Position numbers and translations under genes: made by a program | In this document: positions 1 through 10,894 of the stretch, one piece after another | Layout: each line of letters begins with the position of its first letter | How positions within the stretch are numbered: position 1 is the first letter of the stretch | NCBI GenBank assembly: GCA_938045475.1 | Contig: CALIML010000017.1 | Location: forward strand, 17,657-81,656 | Source: an uncultured Sulfolobales archaeon | Lineage (GTDB): Archaea > Thermoproteota > Thermoprotei_A > Sulfolobales > Desulfurococcaceae | Reading direction: 5' to 3' | DNA length: 64,000 nt | The notes under the pieces: generated by a model | Database searches by the model: none | The model's input: the letters and a program-made list of their open reading frames with translations, nothing else | Told to the model about the DNA's origin: nothing

Positions 1-851
1 AAGTCAGCTATAGTTATTGGATCCTCTCTAAACTTCCTAATAGTAAAAGTAGATCCGCTTGTAGATACTTCCCTAGAGTAAGTAGCTGCCACCCTATGCC
101 CACCTGGCAGTATTGCATCAAGTATTGGGAAAGCTACTGATAGGTGTTTTCCAGCCTTATGGGCTAGCTTAAGTAGGAATGAATTAAGCTCATCTTCATC
201 GCTGAAGAAAACGTTTGTAGGAATATATTCATACCTTCTATGCCAAATGTAAACAGGCCTTCTTATTCCATCACACGATATGTCCTCTATGTTTGGATCC
301 CTAATCAATGGATCTATTGGGCCAAAGCCTATGGTCTCCCTCTCAACATAGTACAATATCTTACTCCAAAGTATTCCGGGAGTCCTGCCCAGCCTAATCC
401 TGTACTTGAATATTACATCTTTCGCTTGATTAATGAACTCCTTTCTAATTAACTCAGGCTCTCCGCTAACGTACCTCATCTGCCATGATAGGACGTCCAT
501 TATTTCATTGAATACCCTTACCTCCTGCTCATTGAGCGGTATTTCGTCAACTAAGTAAGTTGTTCTCTTAGTCTCAAGGTTTTCAACAATGTACGTCTTA
601 GCCCACGGCTCATATAGAGGGTATGATTCAACTACTTTAATTCCCTTCTGCCTGAGGAAAGTTATTGCGGAAGAAGATAGAGGAGCTGATATAAATAGCT
701 TGAATGCCGCTTCTCTCTCAACCTCCATTTCCTTCTCAATAATGCGCTCAACCCTCTCCCCTCCGCTTGAATGGTGTTCAGCCCCTCCCCCCTTTTCACT
801 CTTGCGGGGCTTAACCTTAAGCTTTCTAAGTATCGACGACAATTCAATCAT
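1..851 (-). CDS. Type II/IV secretion system (archaeal pilus/archaellum-type) ATPase, 3' end beyond window
   Basis: Not in the ORF track because it runs off the edge. Minus-strand translation from ATG at 851 reads MIELSSILRKLKVKPRKSEKGG...RETIGFGPIDPLIRDPNIEDISCDGIRRPVYIWHRRYEYIPTNVFF...GKHLSVAFPILDAILPGGHRVAATYSREVSTSGSTFTIRKF, typical of GspE/TadA/FlaI ATPases. Confidence 0.85.
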   Translation of the reverse strand, partial: MIELSSILRKLKVKPRKSEKGGGAEHHSSGGERVERIIEKEMEVEREAAFKLFISAPLSSSAITFLRQKGIKVVESYPLYEPWAKTYIVENLETKRTTYLVDEIPLNEQEVRVFNEIMDVLSWQMRYVSGEPELIRKEFINQAKDVIFKYRIRLGRTPGILWSKILYYVERETIGFGPIDPLIRDPNIEDISCDGIRRPVYIWHRRYEYIPTNVFFSDEDELNSFLLKLAHKAGKHLSVAFPILDAILPGGHRVAATYSREVSTSGSTFTIRKFREDPITIAD

Positions 852-941
852 CTTCTACACTAAAGTTATTATACTCTCTACTTTAAATCCTCAGCTCCTT
901 AATATGATTAAATGGCCATTGACAAGCAATTTAATTAAACA

Positions 942-1232
942 TTAAACCTGTATTGATGGCTTAGGCTTCCTCTCTTCCTCAGGCCTTACTTTAGCTATTC
1001 CAAGGTATACTGCACAGCTAATGCAGTAACACTTTGTCACAGGGTACTTCATTATAATTGCTCCCTTCTTCTCTAGCTCTTGGGCTAGAGAAGGCTCCAC
1101 TGGTGAGTACATTTTGGTTACGCATATTGCTTTGTCTTCAGGAACCCTCCTCCCACACTGATCGCACTGTACGTAAGTTACACTCCCCTTCGCTCCCTTT
1201 CTCCTACCCCTACTCTCCCTCTTCTTAGGCAC
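942..1232 (-). CDS. rps26e: Ribosomal protein S26e
   Basis: VPKKRESRGRRKGAKGSVTYVQCDQCGRRVPEDKAICVTK...CYCISCAVYLGIAKVR; GTG start at 1232 fits better than the upstream Met at 1301. Confidence 0.88.
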   Translation of the reverse strand: MPKKRESRGRRKGAKGSVTYVQCDQCGRRVPEDKAICVTKMYSPVEPSLAQELEKKGAIIMKYPVTKCYCISCAVYLGIAKVRPEEERKPKPSIQV

Positions 1233-1323
1233 TGCGAGTACACCTACTAATGCAAGCCCTCTTAAGGTATTTCTATATTTTAAAGATATTGGTTTAAGCA
1301 ACTATACCCCGGGCTTGGAGGCT

Positions 1324-3906
1324 CTATTGCTTTAAAAACGATTCGAGCTTAGCCATGCCTATTACATCGCTCCACTCAAGTCCAAAAGGTATTATTAATT
1401 GTTCTAAAGTGCTCTTTATGTGTTCAATGTACTTCTCATGGTCTACTTCATGTATTTTAGCTAGCTGAATAGCTTTCACTCCATCCCTGGATTTAACCTT
1501 AACGTACGACACTATGTCCCCGGGTTCAACGACTACTCCATGGCTCTTCAGCTGTAGAGCCGCCTTTACGTGCGGAGGCCTATTCTTCTTATACTCGCTG
1601 AGAGGCTTTGATAAGGTCACTTTGAACGCTAGCTTATCCAGCATCAACTCCTTACTTCTCAAAGCTGCATATACAGCCTTTATTTGGTTGTAGAGCCACT
1701 CCTTAAAGCTTACAAAGTCCTCTGGAGACTTTATTGTTTGAAGCTTTTCGAAAGCCTCAGCCATAAGATCCTTGAGAAACGTTGGGACATTCCTCTTCTT
1801 GCCGACGAGGCCCTTAATCTCCAAGCCCCCCTCCTCCAGTACTCCAACATAGTTCTTCTTCAATCCAGTGAATAAAGTGTAGTAAAAGACTTTGTCTAGC
1901 TCTATTTCCAAGCCAAGGTTCTTGGAAACCCACTCCTGCAGTAACTGAACTTGAGTATTTGAAGGAGCCCAAAGGAATATGGAGTCGGTGTCTCCGTAGA
2001 GAACCTTGATGCCTAAGTCAGCGGCCTTCTGAAGTATAGTGTACAGGTTCTTTCTACCGAGAGCTGTAACGCTTTCAGCAACTGCTGGAGCATAGAGCGG
2101 AAACGACTCCGATCCAAATACTCCATAGCTAGCATTTATGAAGACTTTTATGGCTCTCTGAACTACCTCATACCAAGCTCTATCAGACTCCGATGCATCG
2201 CGCTCCTTAGCCCTCCTCTTGTATATCCCAACTCTATAGTCCCTGAGCAATCCAACTATTTCTGAGGAGAGCCCCCTTTGATCCATGCAGATGCTGTAGA
2301 GCTTTAACCCAGCTTCATCCTCTACATCCACTGCTTTAGAGCAGTTTTTAACGCTTATAGTTTCATAACTCAAGTTGTACTTCATTATTATGCTTGGATA
2401 TAGCGACGCTATATCTAGCACAACTACGTTGAAGAATATGCCTACTGGAGGCTCTATTACGAGTGCTCCAGCATACTTCTTGCCCTGGATCACGGCTTCC
2501 GACACACTTGATGAGCCCTTAGCAGCCCTCACGTCCTCTGGCTCCGGTATTAAGTAGTTCCTCTTCCTGTGCTCCCAGTACATCAGGTTTTGAATCCACT
2601 TAGATATGGTCTTCCTTGAGACGTCCTCGAGAGGCATCCTCGATATGCGCGCCATTAAAACCATGAGCTTCCAGACGAGCTCTTGATCAAACGTAATTAG
2701 CCTTAGAGTCAGGTAGGAGTCCCTATAGTTGTAGGCTATGAGCTCTCCATAGCTTAAGTCGCTTACGTTTACATCAATAGGTATTTTAGCTATGCCCAGT
2801 AGAGCTGAAGCTATTGAGTCAAGAGTGTACTCCTGGTATTTTCCTCCAAAAGCATAGTTTTGAATAGCCTTATTCTTAAAGAATCTATATAGATCTATAT
2901 GTATCCCATTCTTTACTCTAAACCTGTCTTCAGCTTCAACAATCGCTACGTAATCCCTATCTATGCCCAGCCTCAGGGCTCTGTGATATAAGTAGTTGAA
3001 GTCGAAGTTGTCTCCATTGAATGTCACTACTATTGGGTACCTGGAGATAGTTCTAAAGGCTTCAAGGATCATTGAGATCTCATCGTCGAAGAACTCTATT
3101 ACAGCTCCATACGGATAGTCTTGAGTAACCCTCCCCCAGAAATTCTCTCTAGCCAGTACAAGCACCCTCCCCCGCCCATCGCTTCCAGCGAGAGCTATGC
3201 TTATAACTGGGTACTCTGCTGTTTGAGAGTGAGGCACTCTGCCTCTAAATGGCGTATACACTTCTACATCTATAGCGATCTTCTTAGCGTTAGGGGGCTT
3301 TTCTTCAAAGAGCGGGAGCCATTCAAGCGCTAGCTCAACGTAGTCACCGCGGCCCTCGGAGAAAACCTTCTTCACTAACTCTAAGAGCCTTACATCTATT
3401 TGTGGAATGTGTAAGCGTAATCCACTTTCATTAATTAAATACTTCATTGTTGGTATGAGCTGTCTATCGTAAATGTAGTTATTGTAGTACTTTATTTTAG
3501 CTTCCCAAGCTTTCTTAACTTTATTCCTTAAGCTCCTTACAGCCAGAGGATCGCTAGTCACTACTTTAGTTAACACTACGTCGCTGCCAGTCAATGGATC
3601 ATGCTTCCTCACTTCCTCTATGTGATGGAAGCTCTCGTGCTTAACTATGGATGTGCTCTTGCCCACCTCATCTATGGGTATGTTAGTTAGGAAGTAAGGC
3701 TTATGATCGGTTGGATCGGGCACTAGGAATAGCTGGCCGCCGTCTTCACTGAGCACTTCAAGGATGGCTTTCCCAATTCCTCCATCGTAGTGCACTCCCA
3801 GGATGTATGCTGGCCTGCCATTGCTTTTGAATTCAAAGGCCTTGCGTGAATAGATGCTGTCTACGTCGTTAATTTTATCAATGTTCATTTTAGAGCCTTC
3901 CCTCAT
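1324..3906 (-). CDS. polB: Family B DNA polymerase
   Basis: 860 aa with exonuclease and polymerase motifs (AIDVEVYTP, VTFNGDNFDFNYL, DIASLYPSIIMKYNLS, YGDTDSIFLW). Confidence 0.95.
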   Translation of the reverse strand: MREGSKMNIDKINDVDSIYSRKAFEFKSNGRPAYILGVHYDGGIGKAILEVLSEDGGQLFLVPDPTDHKPYFLTNIPIDEVGKSTSIVKHESFHHIEEVRKHDPLTGSDVVLTKVVTSDPLAVRSLRNKVKKAWEAKIKYYNNYIYDRQLIPTMKYLINESGLRLHIPQIDVRLLELVKKVFSEGRGDYVELALEWLPLFEEKPPNAKKIAIDVEVYTPFRGRVPHSQTAEYPVISIALAGSDGRGRVLVLARENFWGRVTQDYPYGAVIEFFDDEISMILEAFRTISRYPIVVTFNGDNFDFNYLYHRALRLGIDRDYVAIVEAEDRFRVKNGIHIDLYRFFKNKAIQNYAFGGKYQEYTLDSIASALLGIAKIPIDVNVSDLSYGELIAYNYRDSYLTLRLITFDQELVWKLMVLMARISRMPLEDVSRKTISKWIQNLMYWEHRKRNYLIPEPEDVRAAKGSSSVSEAVIQGKKYAGALVIEPPVGIFFNVVVLDIASLYPSIIMKYNLSYETISVKNCSKAVDVEDEAGLKLYSICMDQRGLSSEIVGLLRDYRVGIYKRRAKERDASESDRAWYEVVQRAIKVFINASYGVFGSESFPLYAPAVAESVTALGRKNLYTILQKAADLGIKVLYGDTDSIFLWAPSNTQVQLLQEWVSKNLGLEIELDKVFYYTLFTGLKKNYVGVLEEGGLEIKGLVGKKRNVPTFLKDLMAEAFEKLQTIKSPEDFVSFKEWLYNQIKAVYAALRSKELMLDKLAFKVTLSKPLSEYKKNRPPHVKAALQLKSHGVVVEPGDIVSYVKVKSRDGVKAIQLAKIHEVDHEKYIEHIKSTLEQLIIPFGLEWSDVIGMAKLESFLKQ

Positions 3907-4255
3907 TAATTAAGATTATTGCTTGAGCTAAATCCCCTCCAGACATCTCCAGAGCTCTTATAGCTAGTTCTCTAAGAGCGCCCGTTTGCTTAACTACAAA
4001 TTCTACGTCCTCCTCACTAAACGAAGCCTTTCTCTGCCCAGCTCCGCTCAATCTCTTTACCGTAATTCTCCCAGCTACTACTTGGTAAATCTTCTGCTTG
4101 CCTGAATCCATTAATAAAACATGGGGGGCTTCTATAACTATTTCAGAGTCCTTAGTTCTAATCAATACTTCGCTCACATCACTAACTTCGCTTACTTCAA
4201 TGCCCATCCTCTTGAGCATTCTCTTAAGCTCACTTAACGACACTCCTGGAAGCAA
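3890..4255 (-). CDS. nac: Nascent polypeptide-associated complex protein (NAC alpha)
   Basis: 121 aa with NAC domain and C-terminal UBA-like GDLAQAIILINEGRL; overlaps the annotated polB start by 17 nt. Confidence 0.85.
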   Translation of the reverse strand: MLPGVSLSELKRMLKRMGIEVSEVSDVSEVLIRTKDSEIVIEAPHVLLMDSGKQKIYQVVAGRITVKRLSGAGQRKASFSEEDVEFVVKQTGALRELAIRALEMSGGDLAQAIILINEGRL

Positions 4256-4386
4256 TTCTTAAACACCACAGGAATCTCTCAAATGCCCATATATAAGTGC
4301 TAAACACATAGAGGAGCTGTAAACAGTTAATTAAGGCCTCTAATAATCCCTTAAGGATCCTAAGGAGTGCTGGGAGGATTGCTGAA

Positions 4387-5664
4387 TTGGGGATTGAGGT
4401 AAGAGTGCTTGGCGGTGGAGGAGAAGTTGGGCGGACTGGAGTATTTTTAAGAGACTCATCTAGGAGTAAGGGGCTGTTGCTAGACTATGGAGTGGGCTTT
4501 GATGACTATGGGAGGCCTCTTTTCCCAGAGCACGTTAGGCCAAACGATTTAGCAGGCATAGTGATCTCCCACGCCCACTTAGATCACGTTGGTGCAGCTC
4601 CCTCATTCTACGTTTCAACAAAGCCTCGGGTAGTTACGACTAAGCCAACCATTGAAGTGGGCTCAATATTGATCAAGGATATGCTCAAAATATCAAGCTA
4701 TTACATTGATTATACTGAAGAGGAGCTAAATGAGATGAACAATAGCTCAATAGTCCTAGATTACGGAGGTGAAGTAGACTTAGATGACTACAATATAGCT
4801 TTATCGAATGCAGGCCACATAATAGGCAGCGCACTAACATATGTAGGCACACCGAGCGGGGAGAGAGTCCTATTTACTGGAGACCTAAATACCGTAAATA
4901 CATACACCATTAGTGCAGCCGAGCCCTGGCCCGGGGAAGTAGATGTCATAGTGATTGAGTCAACTTATGGAGGAGTAGAACACCCCGATAGACATAGAGT
5001 TGAGAAGAGCCTTGTTGAAGCTGTTGAAGCAACAGTTGACGGGGGCGGAGTAGTGCTTATACCGGCATTCAGCGTTGGCAGAAGCCAAGAGGTCTTAACT
5101 ATGATTGCTTCAGAAATGCCTTACGTAAACATATACTTGGATGGAATGTCTAGGGAAATCTCTAGAGTATACTTAAGGAACAGCAAGTACTTGAGGAACC
5201 CAGACCTCTTTAGAAAAGCCCTTGAAGTAGCCCACATAGTGAGAGACTGGAGTGATAGAAGGAGGGTTTTTAGAGAGCCGGGAGTAATAATTTCATCAGC
5301 TGGAATGCTTAAGGGAGGTCCAGCGCTATATTACTTGAAGAAGCTGGCTGGCGAACTCAAGAATGCAGTTATACTGGTGAGCTATCAAAGCAATGATAGC
5401 CCAGGCCACGAAATTCTTGAGACTGGAGGCATAGCTGACTTAGGGATAAGCGTGAAGGCGAAACTCATGTGGTTCGACCTCTCCAGTCATGCCGGCAGAA
5501 GAGGTTTATTAAACATAGCTCTCCACTATAAGGGGAGCTTGAAGGCAGTGATACTAGTTCATGGAGACAACGAGTCCAGAGACAAACTAGCTAAGTCAAT
5601 AAATGAAGCGCTACCAGATGTAAAGGTCTACGCCCCCATGAATGGAGAGCACGTATCGCTCTAA
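4387..5664 (+). CDS. Metallo-beta-lactamase / beta-CASP exonuclease (aCPSF2-like)
   Basis: HAHLDHVG, GHIIGSALTYVG, STYGGVEHPDR, LVHGD motifs; no KH domain. Confidence 0.85.
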   Translation: MGIEVRVLGGGGEVGRTGVFLRDSSRSKGLLLDYGVGFDDYGRPLFPEHVRPNDLAGIVISHAHLDHVGAAPSFYVSTKPRVVTTKPTIEVGSILIKDMLKISSYYIDYTEEELNEMNNSSIVLDYGGEVDLDDYNIALSNAGHIIGSALTYVGTPSGERVLFTGDLNTVNTYTISAAEPWPGEVDVIVIESTYGGVEHPDRHRVEKSLVEAVEATVDGGGVVLIPAFSVGRSQEVLTMIASEMPYVNIYLDGMSREISRVYLRNSKYLRNPDLFRKALEVAHIVRDWSDRRRVFREPGVIISSAGMLKGGPALYYLKKLAGELKNAVILVSYQSNDSPGHEILETGGIADLGISVKAKLMWFDLSSHAGRRGLLNIALHYKGSLKAVILVHGDNESRDKLAKSINEALPDVKVYAPMNGEHVSL

Positions 5665-5731
5665 TAGCTAAGCAATAATGGCCTTATTCAACTTAAATCA
5701 ATTAACATCCCAGTGTAGCATCAACTAACTA

Positions 5732-5953
5732 CTAAGGAATTTCATTTATTGGAACGTCTGGATAGGCTTTCCTCAGCTCGTTAACTAACGATTCCAGCTC
5801 GTTTAGAGCAACTTTTAGTGTATACAAGTACTTTTTAGTCCTAGCCTTTACTTTAGCGTACTCTCTCCCCCTCTTCACTCTAATCTCAATAGCTCTTGAA
5901 GCTACATTCATGAAATCCTCCTTATTCTTAACTTCAACTGGCACCGTGAACAC
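5732..5953 (-). CDS. rpl38e: Ribosomal protein L38e
   Basis: 73 aa; FMNVASRAIEIRVKRGREYAKVKARTKKYLYTLKV resembles the L38e core. Confidence 0.7.
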   Translation of the reverse strand: MFTVPVEVKNKEDFMNVASRAIEIRVKRGREYAKVKARTKKYLYTLKVALNELESLVNELRKAYPDVPINEIP

Positions 5954-6115
5954 CCTTCACTAAGTCAGAGAGCTGGAGTATTAAAACATTTGTGAAGAGA
6001 GCTAAGCCATACTTAGCCAGCGTTTAGGAGTCAAGCCCGTTCTTCATATGTTTGCTTGAGAATGTAAGCTCTCATATACTTAAGACGTGGAGTGATTTAA
6101 ATTCATTTAATTAGT

Positions 6116-6206
6116 GGGCCCGGGGGGATTTGAACCCCCGACCACCCGGTCTCCCCGCCCACTGTGCTTATGAGCCGGGCGCTCTACCTGGCTGAGCTAC
6201 GGGCCC
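6116..6206 (-). tRNA. tRNA with anticodon CAT (Met, possibly Ile2), intron-containing
   Basis: GGGCCCG...CCCGG-CTCATA[about 18 nt]A-CCGGG...GGGGGTTCAAATCCCCC-CGGGCCC; the intron sits at position 37/38. Confidence 0.9.
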
Positions 6207-6279
6207 GCTGCTCCCTTTTTTGATAAGAGGGTAGAAGGGAAAATAAGTTTTACTAACAAAGGATGTTCTTTCATTTATT

Positions 6280-7539
6280 CTAGGTGCCATAGCTCCACGA
6301 CTTCATGTACTCTCTCTGCTCGCCCGTCAATTCATCTATCGTTATCCCCATTGTTTCAAGCTTTAGTTTAGCCACTAAGTAGTCTAACTCCACGGGTTGA
6401 TTATGTACTTTAACCGGTATTCTGTGTTTGTTTTTAAACAAGTACTCTATTGCTAAGAATTGATTTGTGAAGCTCATATCCATGACTTCGCTTGGATGGC
6501 CTTCTGCTGCAGCTAAGTTCACAAGCCTTCCATCAGCCAGCAAGTACAGTCTCCTTCCATCCACTAGCGTATACTCTTCAACGTATTCCCTAATCTTTCT
6601 CCTAGACTTCGCCAGGGATTCTAAGTCGGGTATCCAGACTTCTACGTTGAAGTGACCTGCATTAGCTAATATAGCTCCATCCCTCATTAATTCCAAGTGC
6701 TCCCTCCTGATAACCTTAATGTTGCCTGTCGCAGTTATGAATACGTCGCCTACTTTAGCTGCCTCAATCATAGGCATTACTTCAAATCCATCGAAGACCG
6801 CTTCCAGGGCTTTAATGGGATTGACTTCAGTCACTATTACTCTCCTAGCTCCAAGCCCTCTAGCTCTTAAGGCAATTCCTCTGCCAACCCATCCATAGCC
6901 TGCTACTACAACTACTTTGCCGGCTATCAGTATGTTTGTAGCTCTAAGCACTCCATCGAAAGTGCTCTGCCCCGTTCCATATCTATTGTCGAATAAGTAC
7001 TTTGTGTAAGCATTGTTAACAGCTATAACTGGGTATTTCAGTAAGCCCTCCTCCTCAAGAGCCTTCAGCCTCGATACTCCAGTAGTAGTCTCTTCAGTTC
7101 CCCCAACTACTTTAGAGGCTGCATCTACGTAGTCTTTATGCAGCATTACATGTAGATCTGCTCCATCATCTATAACTACGTCCGGACCTGCTTCAGCCAC
7201 TCTCCTTATACACCAGTAGTATTCTTCACTGCTCTCTCCACGCCACGCAAACACGTTTGCGCCATATTTAACTAAAGCTGCCGCCACATCGTCTTGAGTT
7301 GACAATGGATTGCTTCCAGCAATCCATACGTCAGCGCCTGCGTCAACTAAAGCCTTGACTAACACTGCTGTCTCCTTAGTTACGTGCAGTACTGCTCCAA
7401 TAGTCAGGCCACTTAGCTTTCTTTCAGCAGCGCCCTTCTCCCTAAGCCTCATCAATACAGGCATGTGTCTCTCAGCCCACTCAACTTTCAACGACCCCTG
7501 ATCCGCGAGGCCTAGGTTCTTTACTTTATACTCAACCAC
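6280..7539 (-). CDS. ahcY: Adenosylhomocysteinase
   Basis: 419 aa; [72 protein letters not shown]. Confidence 0.96.
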   Translation of the reverse strand: MVEYKVKNLGLADQGSLKVEWAERHMPVLMRLREKGAAERKLSGLTIGAVLHVTKETAVLVKALVDAGADVWIAGSNPLSTQDDVAAALVKYGANVFAWRGESSEEYYWCIRRVAEAGPDVVIDDGADLHVMLHKDYVDAASKVVGGTEETTTGVSRLKALEEEGLLKYPVIAVNNAYTKYLFDNRYGTGQSTFDGVLRATNILIAGKVVVVAGYGWVGRGIALRARGLGARRVIVTEVNPIKALEAVFDGFEVMPMIEAAKVGDVFITATGNIKVIRREHLELMRDGAILANAGHFNVEVWIPDLESLAKSRRKIREYVEEYTLVDGRRLYLLADGRLVNLAAAEGHPSEVMDMSFTNQFLAIEYLFKNKHRIPVKVHNQPVELDYLVAKLKLETMGITIDELTGEQREYMKSWSYGT

Positions 7540-7618
7540 CTAGATCACCTGGTTAACTCCATTATCATACAGTGTTTTAAGGCTTTATTAATACTAAGCT
7601 TTCTCAGGTGTCTCAAAG

Positions 7619-8782
7619 ATGCTCATTAGAGTTCCAGCGAGGTTTGAAACTTATGGAGCAGTCAGAATATACGATGTAAGTAGAGTTGTAAGCCTAGATG
7701 CCTTAGGCTTTGAGAAAAGACACGGCGTCTTCAGCTTAGATAGCGCCACGTTAGAAAGCATTGCTGAGTCGACAGCTATAGTAGTGGCAGTTAGAGATGA
7801 AGACCCCGACGTACTTGATGGAGTAATAAAGGCAGTCCCTCTTTACTCACCACTAATAGTAATTTCAGCTTCATCTAGGTACCCAGTAGACATGTACTCC
7901 CATGAAGTCAGCTTAGTGAAAAACCTTTACTCAATTACTGGAAGAAAGGCGGTGCTCATTCATCAAAGAGACCCCGTGCTAACAGACTTACTGCAGGGAA
8001 CGGGCCTTGAAGGCATTATAGATCCTTTAGATGGCTTAGTCAAGTATGGGAAAGGCGAAGGCATGGTTCTTGGAGTGCTTGCAGCAGATGCTGTAGGGGC
8101 AAGGCACGTGGGCTTTATTGATGGAGACAACTATATTCCCGGAGCAGTCCATGAATACGCATGGATTTACTATACAGGGCTATCGTTCCTGAGGACGAAG
8201 TATAAAATGATTAGAGTAGTGTGGTCTTACAAGGGGGGGCTTAAAGAAGAGTACTTTAGGAAAAGTGGAAGAGTGTCAAGCCAAGTAAACAGCGTATTCA
8301 ATCAAGCGCTTTCAATGATTAGGAGGTTTGAGACAGAGATAGTTAAGTCATGTAATAGCGGTGAACACGCTATGTCAATAGATCTAGCTAAAGGCATGAG
8401 CTTTGCAGGCAGCTTTGCTATAGAAACACATGAACTAGTTGAACTACTTGAGGAATGCTATCTAGGCATTAGCGAAGGCTTATGCAAGTTTGTTCCAGGC
8501 AATGTAGAGATACTTCAAGTTGAATCGAGAAATCCACACATACACTCTGAGAAGGGGGAGGCGCATTTAATAAAAATGCTTGCTGAAAGTCTAGGCACTA
8601 TATATCACTCTAAGCTAACTAACGATAAGTTAAGGGAGCATATAAGGAAGATCCTCGAATCATACCTATATGAAGCCGAGCCCCCTGCGCCAAGGAAGTA
8701 CAGTGTTTCTGGAGTAAGTACTAGAAAGATCTTTGGTGAATTGGTTTCTCGAAGCGATTTAGCTGAAGCATTTGGTGTTTAA
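7619..8782 (+). CDS. mpgS: Mannosyl-3-phosphoglycerate synthase
   Basis: 387 aa; glycosyltransferase with GKGEGMVLGVLAADAVGARHVGFIDGDNYIPGAVHEY; followed by the HAD phosphatase partner. Confidence 0.92.
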   Translation: MLIRVPARFETYGAVRIYDVSRVVSLDALGFEKRHGVFSLDSATLESIAESTAIVVAVRDEDPDVLDGVIKAVPLYSPLIVISASSRYPVDMYSHEVSLVKNLYSITGRKAVLIHQRDPVLTDLLQGTGLEGIIDPLDGLVKYGKGEGMVLGVLAADAVGARHVGFIDGDNYIPGAVHEYAWIYYTGLSFLRTKYKMIRVVWSYKGGLKEEYFRKSGRVSSQVNSVFNQALSMIRRFETEIVKSCNSGEHAMSIDLAKGMSFAGSFAIETHELVELLEECYLGISEGLCKFVPGNVEILQVESRNPHIHSEKGEAHLIKMLAESLGTIYHSKLTNDKLREHIRKILESYLYEAEPPAPRKYSVSGVSTRKIFGELVSRSDLAEAFGV

Positions 8783-9584
8783 AGCATTGAGGTATAAAGC
8801 CCTGATTTTCACAGACATTGATGGAACCCTAATCAATAGAGCATTCCCCGAAGACCTGGGCCACTACATCAATAGACTCAGCTCCCTAGGCTTCCCAGTG
8901 ATCCCAGTCACTATGAAAACTGTGAGTGAAGTCCTCTACTTATGGAGGAATCTTGGAGTAGATCTAAGTGCAGCAATAGTTGAAGGCGGAGGAGCCATAT
9001 ATTATTCTTACTCAAATGACTTCATTCTAAGCGGAGGACGCCGCGATCACTGCGTAGACATGTATTTCATAAAGGTAGCTAGGTACTTAACTGAAATAGA
9101 GGGCTACCTCAAGGTTCTTGAGGGGAAGTGCTCGGGTAAAGTGCTTAGGCTCACTAAGCTACCGCCTGAGTCAATAAGTGAATTAACTGGCTTAAGTCTA
9201 GAGGAAGCTGTGCTAGCGGGAAAGAGGCTCTTCTCAGAGGCTTTCTACACTAGTGAAGCATCATGCTTCGAGGAAATAGTTGAGGCAGCTAAATCAATTG
9301 GCTTAACAACTATGACTACAAGCAGGTTCATACACGTATCAACCAGCAGTAAGGGAAGAGCCGTTAGAGAGTTCTTGAGGAGTAGCTTCCTTAAGCATTT
9401 GCCCACAATTGGTTTAGGTGACTCAGAACTCGACGAGGACTTCCTTGAGTTAATGGACGTGGCCATAGTTGTGTCAAGCAATAAGAGGGTCTTTCTGAAG
9501 AGACTTAACTACATCGTCTCCCCTGAAGCTCCCCCAAGCGGGTGGATTAAGGCTGTGGAAAGAACGATCACTAAGTTTATATAG
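8772..9584 (+). CDS. mpgP: Mannosyl-3-phosphoglycerate phosphatase (HAD family)
   Basis: ALIFTDIDGTLINR, TIGLGDSELDEDFLELMDVAIVV; overlaps mpgS by 11 nt. Confidence 0.88.
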   Translation: MVFKALRYKALIFTDIDGTLINRAFPEDLGHYINRLSSLGFPVIPVTMKTVSEVLYLWRNLGVDLSAAIVEGGGAIYYSYSNDFILSGGRRDHCVDMYFIKVARYLTEIEGYLKVLEGKCSGKVLRLTKLPPESISELTGLSLEEAVLAGKRLFSEAFYTSEASCFEEIVEAAKSIGLTTMTTSRFIHVSTSSKGRAVREFLRSSFLKHLPTIGLGDSELDEDFLELMDVAIVVSSNKRVFLKRLNYIVSPEAPPSGWIKAVERTITKFI

Positions 9585-10206
9585 TGAATTCATTTGACAA
9601 CTCTGCAATCCACTCATTCACGCCCATCCTAATCAGCTCTACGGCTGTTGCAGCTATTATTAAAGACATGAACCTAGCTAAAGCCTTAATAAACGACTTG
9701 CTTAGAGCTCTAACGAGCAGCAGAGAGTACTTCAATGTAGCTGCAGCAGTCGCTACAGCTGCTAGAGAAGCTAAGAGTATTAGAGCATAGCCCTGTAGAG
9801 TCGGGTTTTCAGCCGTTAAAACTATTATCGTAGTCAGAGTACCTGGTCCAACAAGTAGTGGAGTAGCTATTGGTATAACAGCTATCTCAGATTCCTCAAG
9901 CCTCTTAGTCCTAGGCATGTCCCCAAGCATATCCACAGCTAGTACGAATAGCACTGCTCCACCAGCAATCCTGAGTGAAGCTATGGATATCCCCAGGAAC
10001 TCGAGCACCCATACCCCTATTAGAGTGAACGCTGTAACCATAACGACCATGGCTAAGAAGGCCTTCCTTACGATCCTTCTCCTCTCCTCGCTACTCATGC
10101 TCTCCGTTAGACTAATGAATATAGGTACGACTGAAAATGGGTTCAGTATGGCAAAGATCTTGCCGTATATAGTGATGAACCAGACGATCAATGCCAATGA
10201 GTTCAA
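9577..10206 (-). CDS. MarC family integral membrane protein
   Basis: KIFAILNPFSVVPIFISLTESMSSEERRRIVRKA; ATPLLVGPGTLTTIIV. Confidence 0.88.
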   Translation of the reverse strand: MNSLALIVWFITIYGKIFAILNPFSVVPIFISLTESMSSEERRRIVRKAFLAMVVMVTAFTLIGVWVLEFLGISIASLRIAGGAVLFVLAVDMLGDMPRTKRLEESEIAVIPIATPLLVGPGTLTTIIVLTAENPTLQGYALILLASLAAVATAAATLKYSLLLVRALSKSFIKALARFMSLIIAATAVELIRMGVNEWIAELSNEFTI

Positions 10207-10295
10207 CGCTGTACACCTTACCTAGTAAATTAATTGCTATTGATTTAAAGCATTTTAAGGCTTTGCATGTATGTTGAATTGATAGGGTAGTTAAG

Positions 10296-10892
10296 TTGAG
10301 AGAAAAAATATTGATGGCTCTAACAACTGCTTTATTCACAGTCCTTACAGTTGCAGTAGTACTTGAGTACTCTAAATCCATCGACGCACTTATAGCTGAA
10401 CTAGTTAGGCCCTATAGCTCAAGCGCTTGGTCTTATGTATCAAGACTCTCTGACTTAAGTGCTTCAGCCGCCACGCTAGCGGCTGTTTCAGCAGCTGAGT
10501 GTTTAAGGAGAAAGAGGGGTGCTTTAAACACTATATTACTCCTACTAGCTTCATTTATGGTTTCCCAGGCTTTAATCATTGCACTGAAGGTATTGATAGC
10601 TGTTCCTAGGCCTACTCACACTAGTGGAAGCGTTTTCAAAGCCTACTCATATCCATCAGGCCACTCCACTCGTGCAGCAGTAATAGCTTACTATCTATTC
10701 AGGAGGTATAAGTTGTTGAGACCTGCCTCAGCAGTCTTTGTGCTACTAACGTGCTTCTCAAGAATGGCTGTTGGAGCGCATTGGTTCACCGACGTTGTTG
10801 GAGGAGTGTTGTTAGGCGTTTTAACATCTAGCTTAACTGAGTACACTTACTTTAGCTTTATGCGTAAGCAGTTCTCCACTAACGGCGCTTAG
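10296..10892 (+). CDS. PAP2 superfamily membrane phosphatase
   Basis: KVLIAVPRPTH...SYPSGHSTRAAVIAYYLF...GAHWFTDVVGGVLLG. Confidence 0.88.
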   Translation: MREKILMALTTALFTVLTVAVVLEYSKSIDALIAELVRPYSSSAWSYVSRLSDLSASAATLAAVSAAECLRRKRGALNTILLLLASFMVSQALIIALKVLIAVPRPTHTSGSVFKAYSYPSGHSTRAAVIAYYLFRRYKLLRPASAVFVLLTCFSRMAVGAHWFTDVVGGVLLGVLTSSLTEYTYFSFMRKQFSTNGA

Positions 10893-10894
10893 CG

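Noticed and set aside
589-945. Plus-strand ORF of 118 aa (and 240-452, 662-847)
   Set aside because: Antisense or wrong-frame shadows of the secretion ATPase gene on the minus strand; no family-like sequence.
1684-3333. Plus-strand ORFs inside polB (1684-1875, 2375-2557, 3121-3333)
   Set aside because: Antisense to a well-supported PolB gene with low-complexity, non-family translations.
3890-3906. polB/NAC overlap as a translational coupling curiosity
   Set aside because: polB could start at the downstream Met (MNIDKIND), removing the overlap; ordinary for compact archaeal genomes.
9584-10225. Plus-strand ORFs at 9584-9790 and 9917-10225
   Set aside because: Antisense to MarC; Ser/Thr/Ala-rich translation typical of shadow ORFs.
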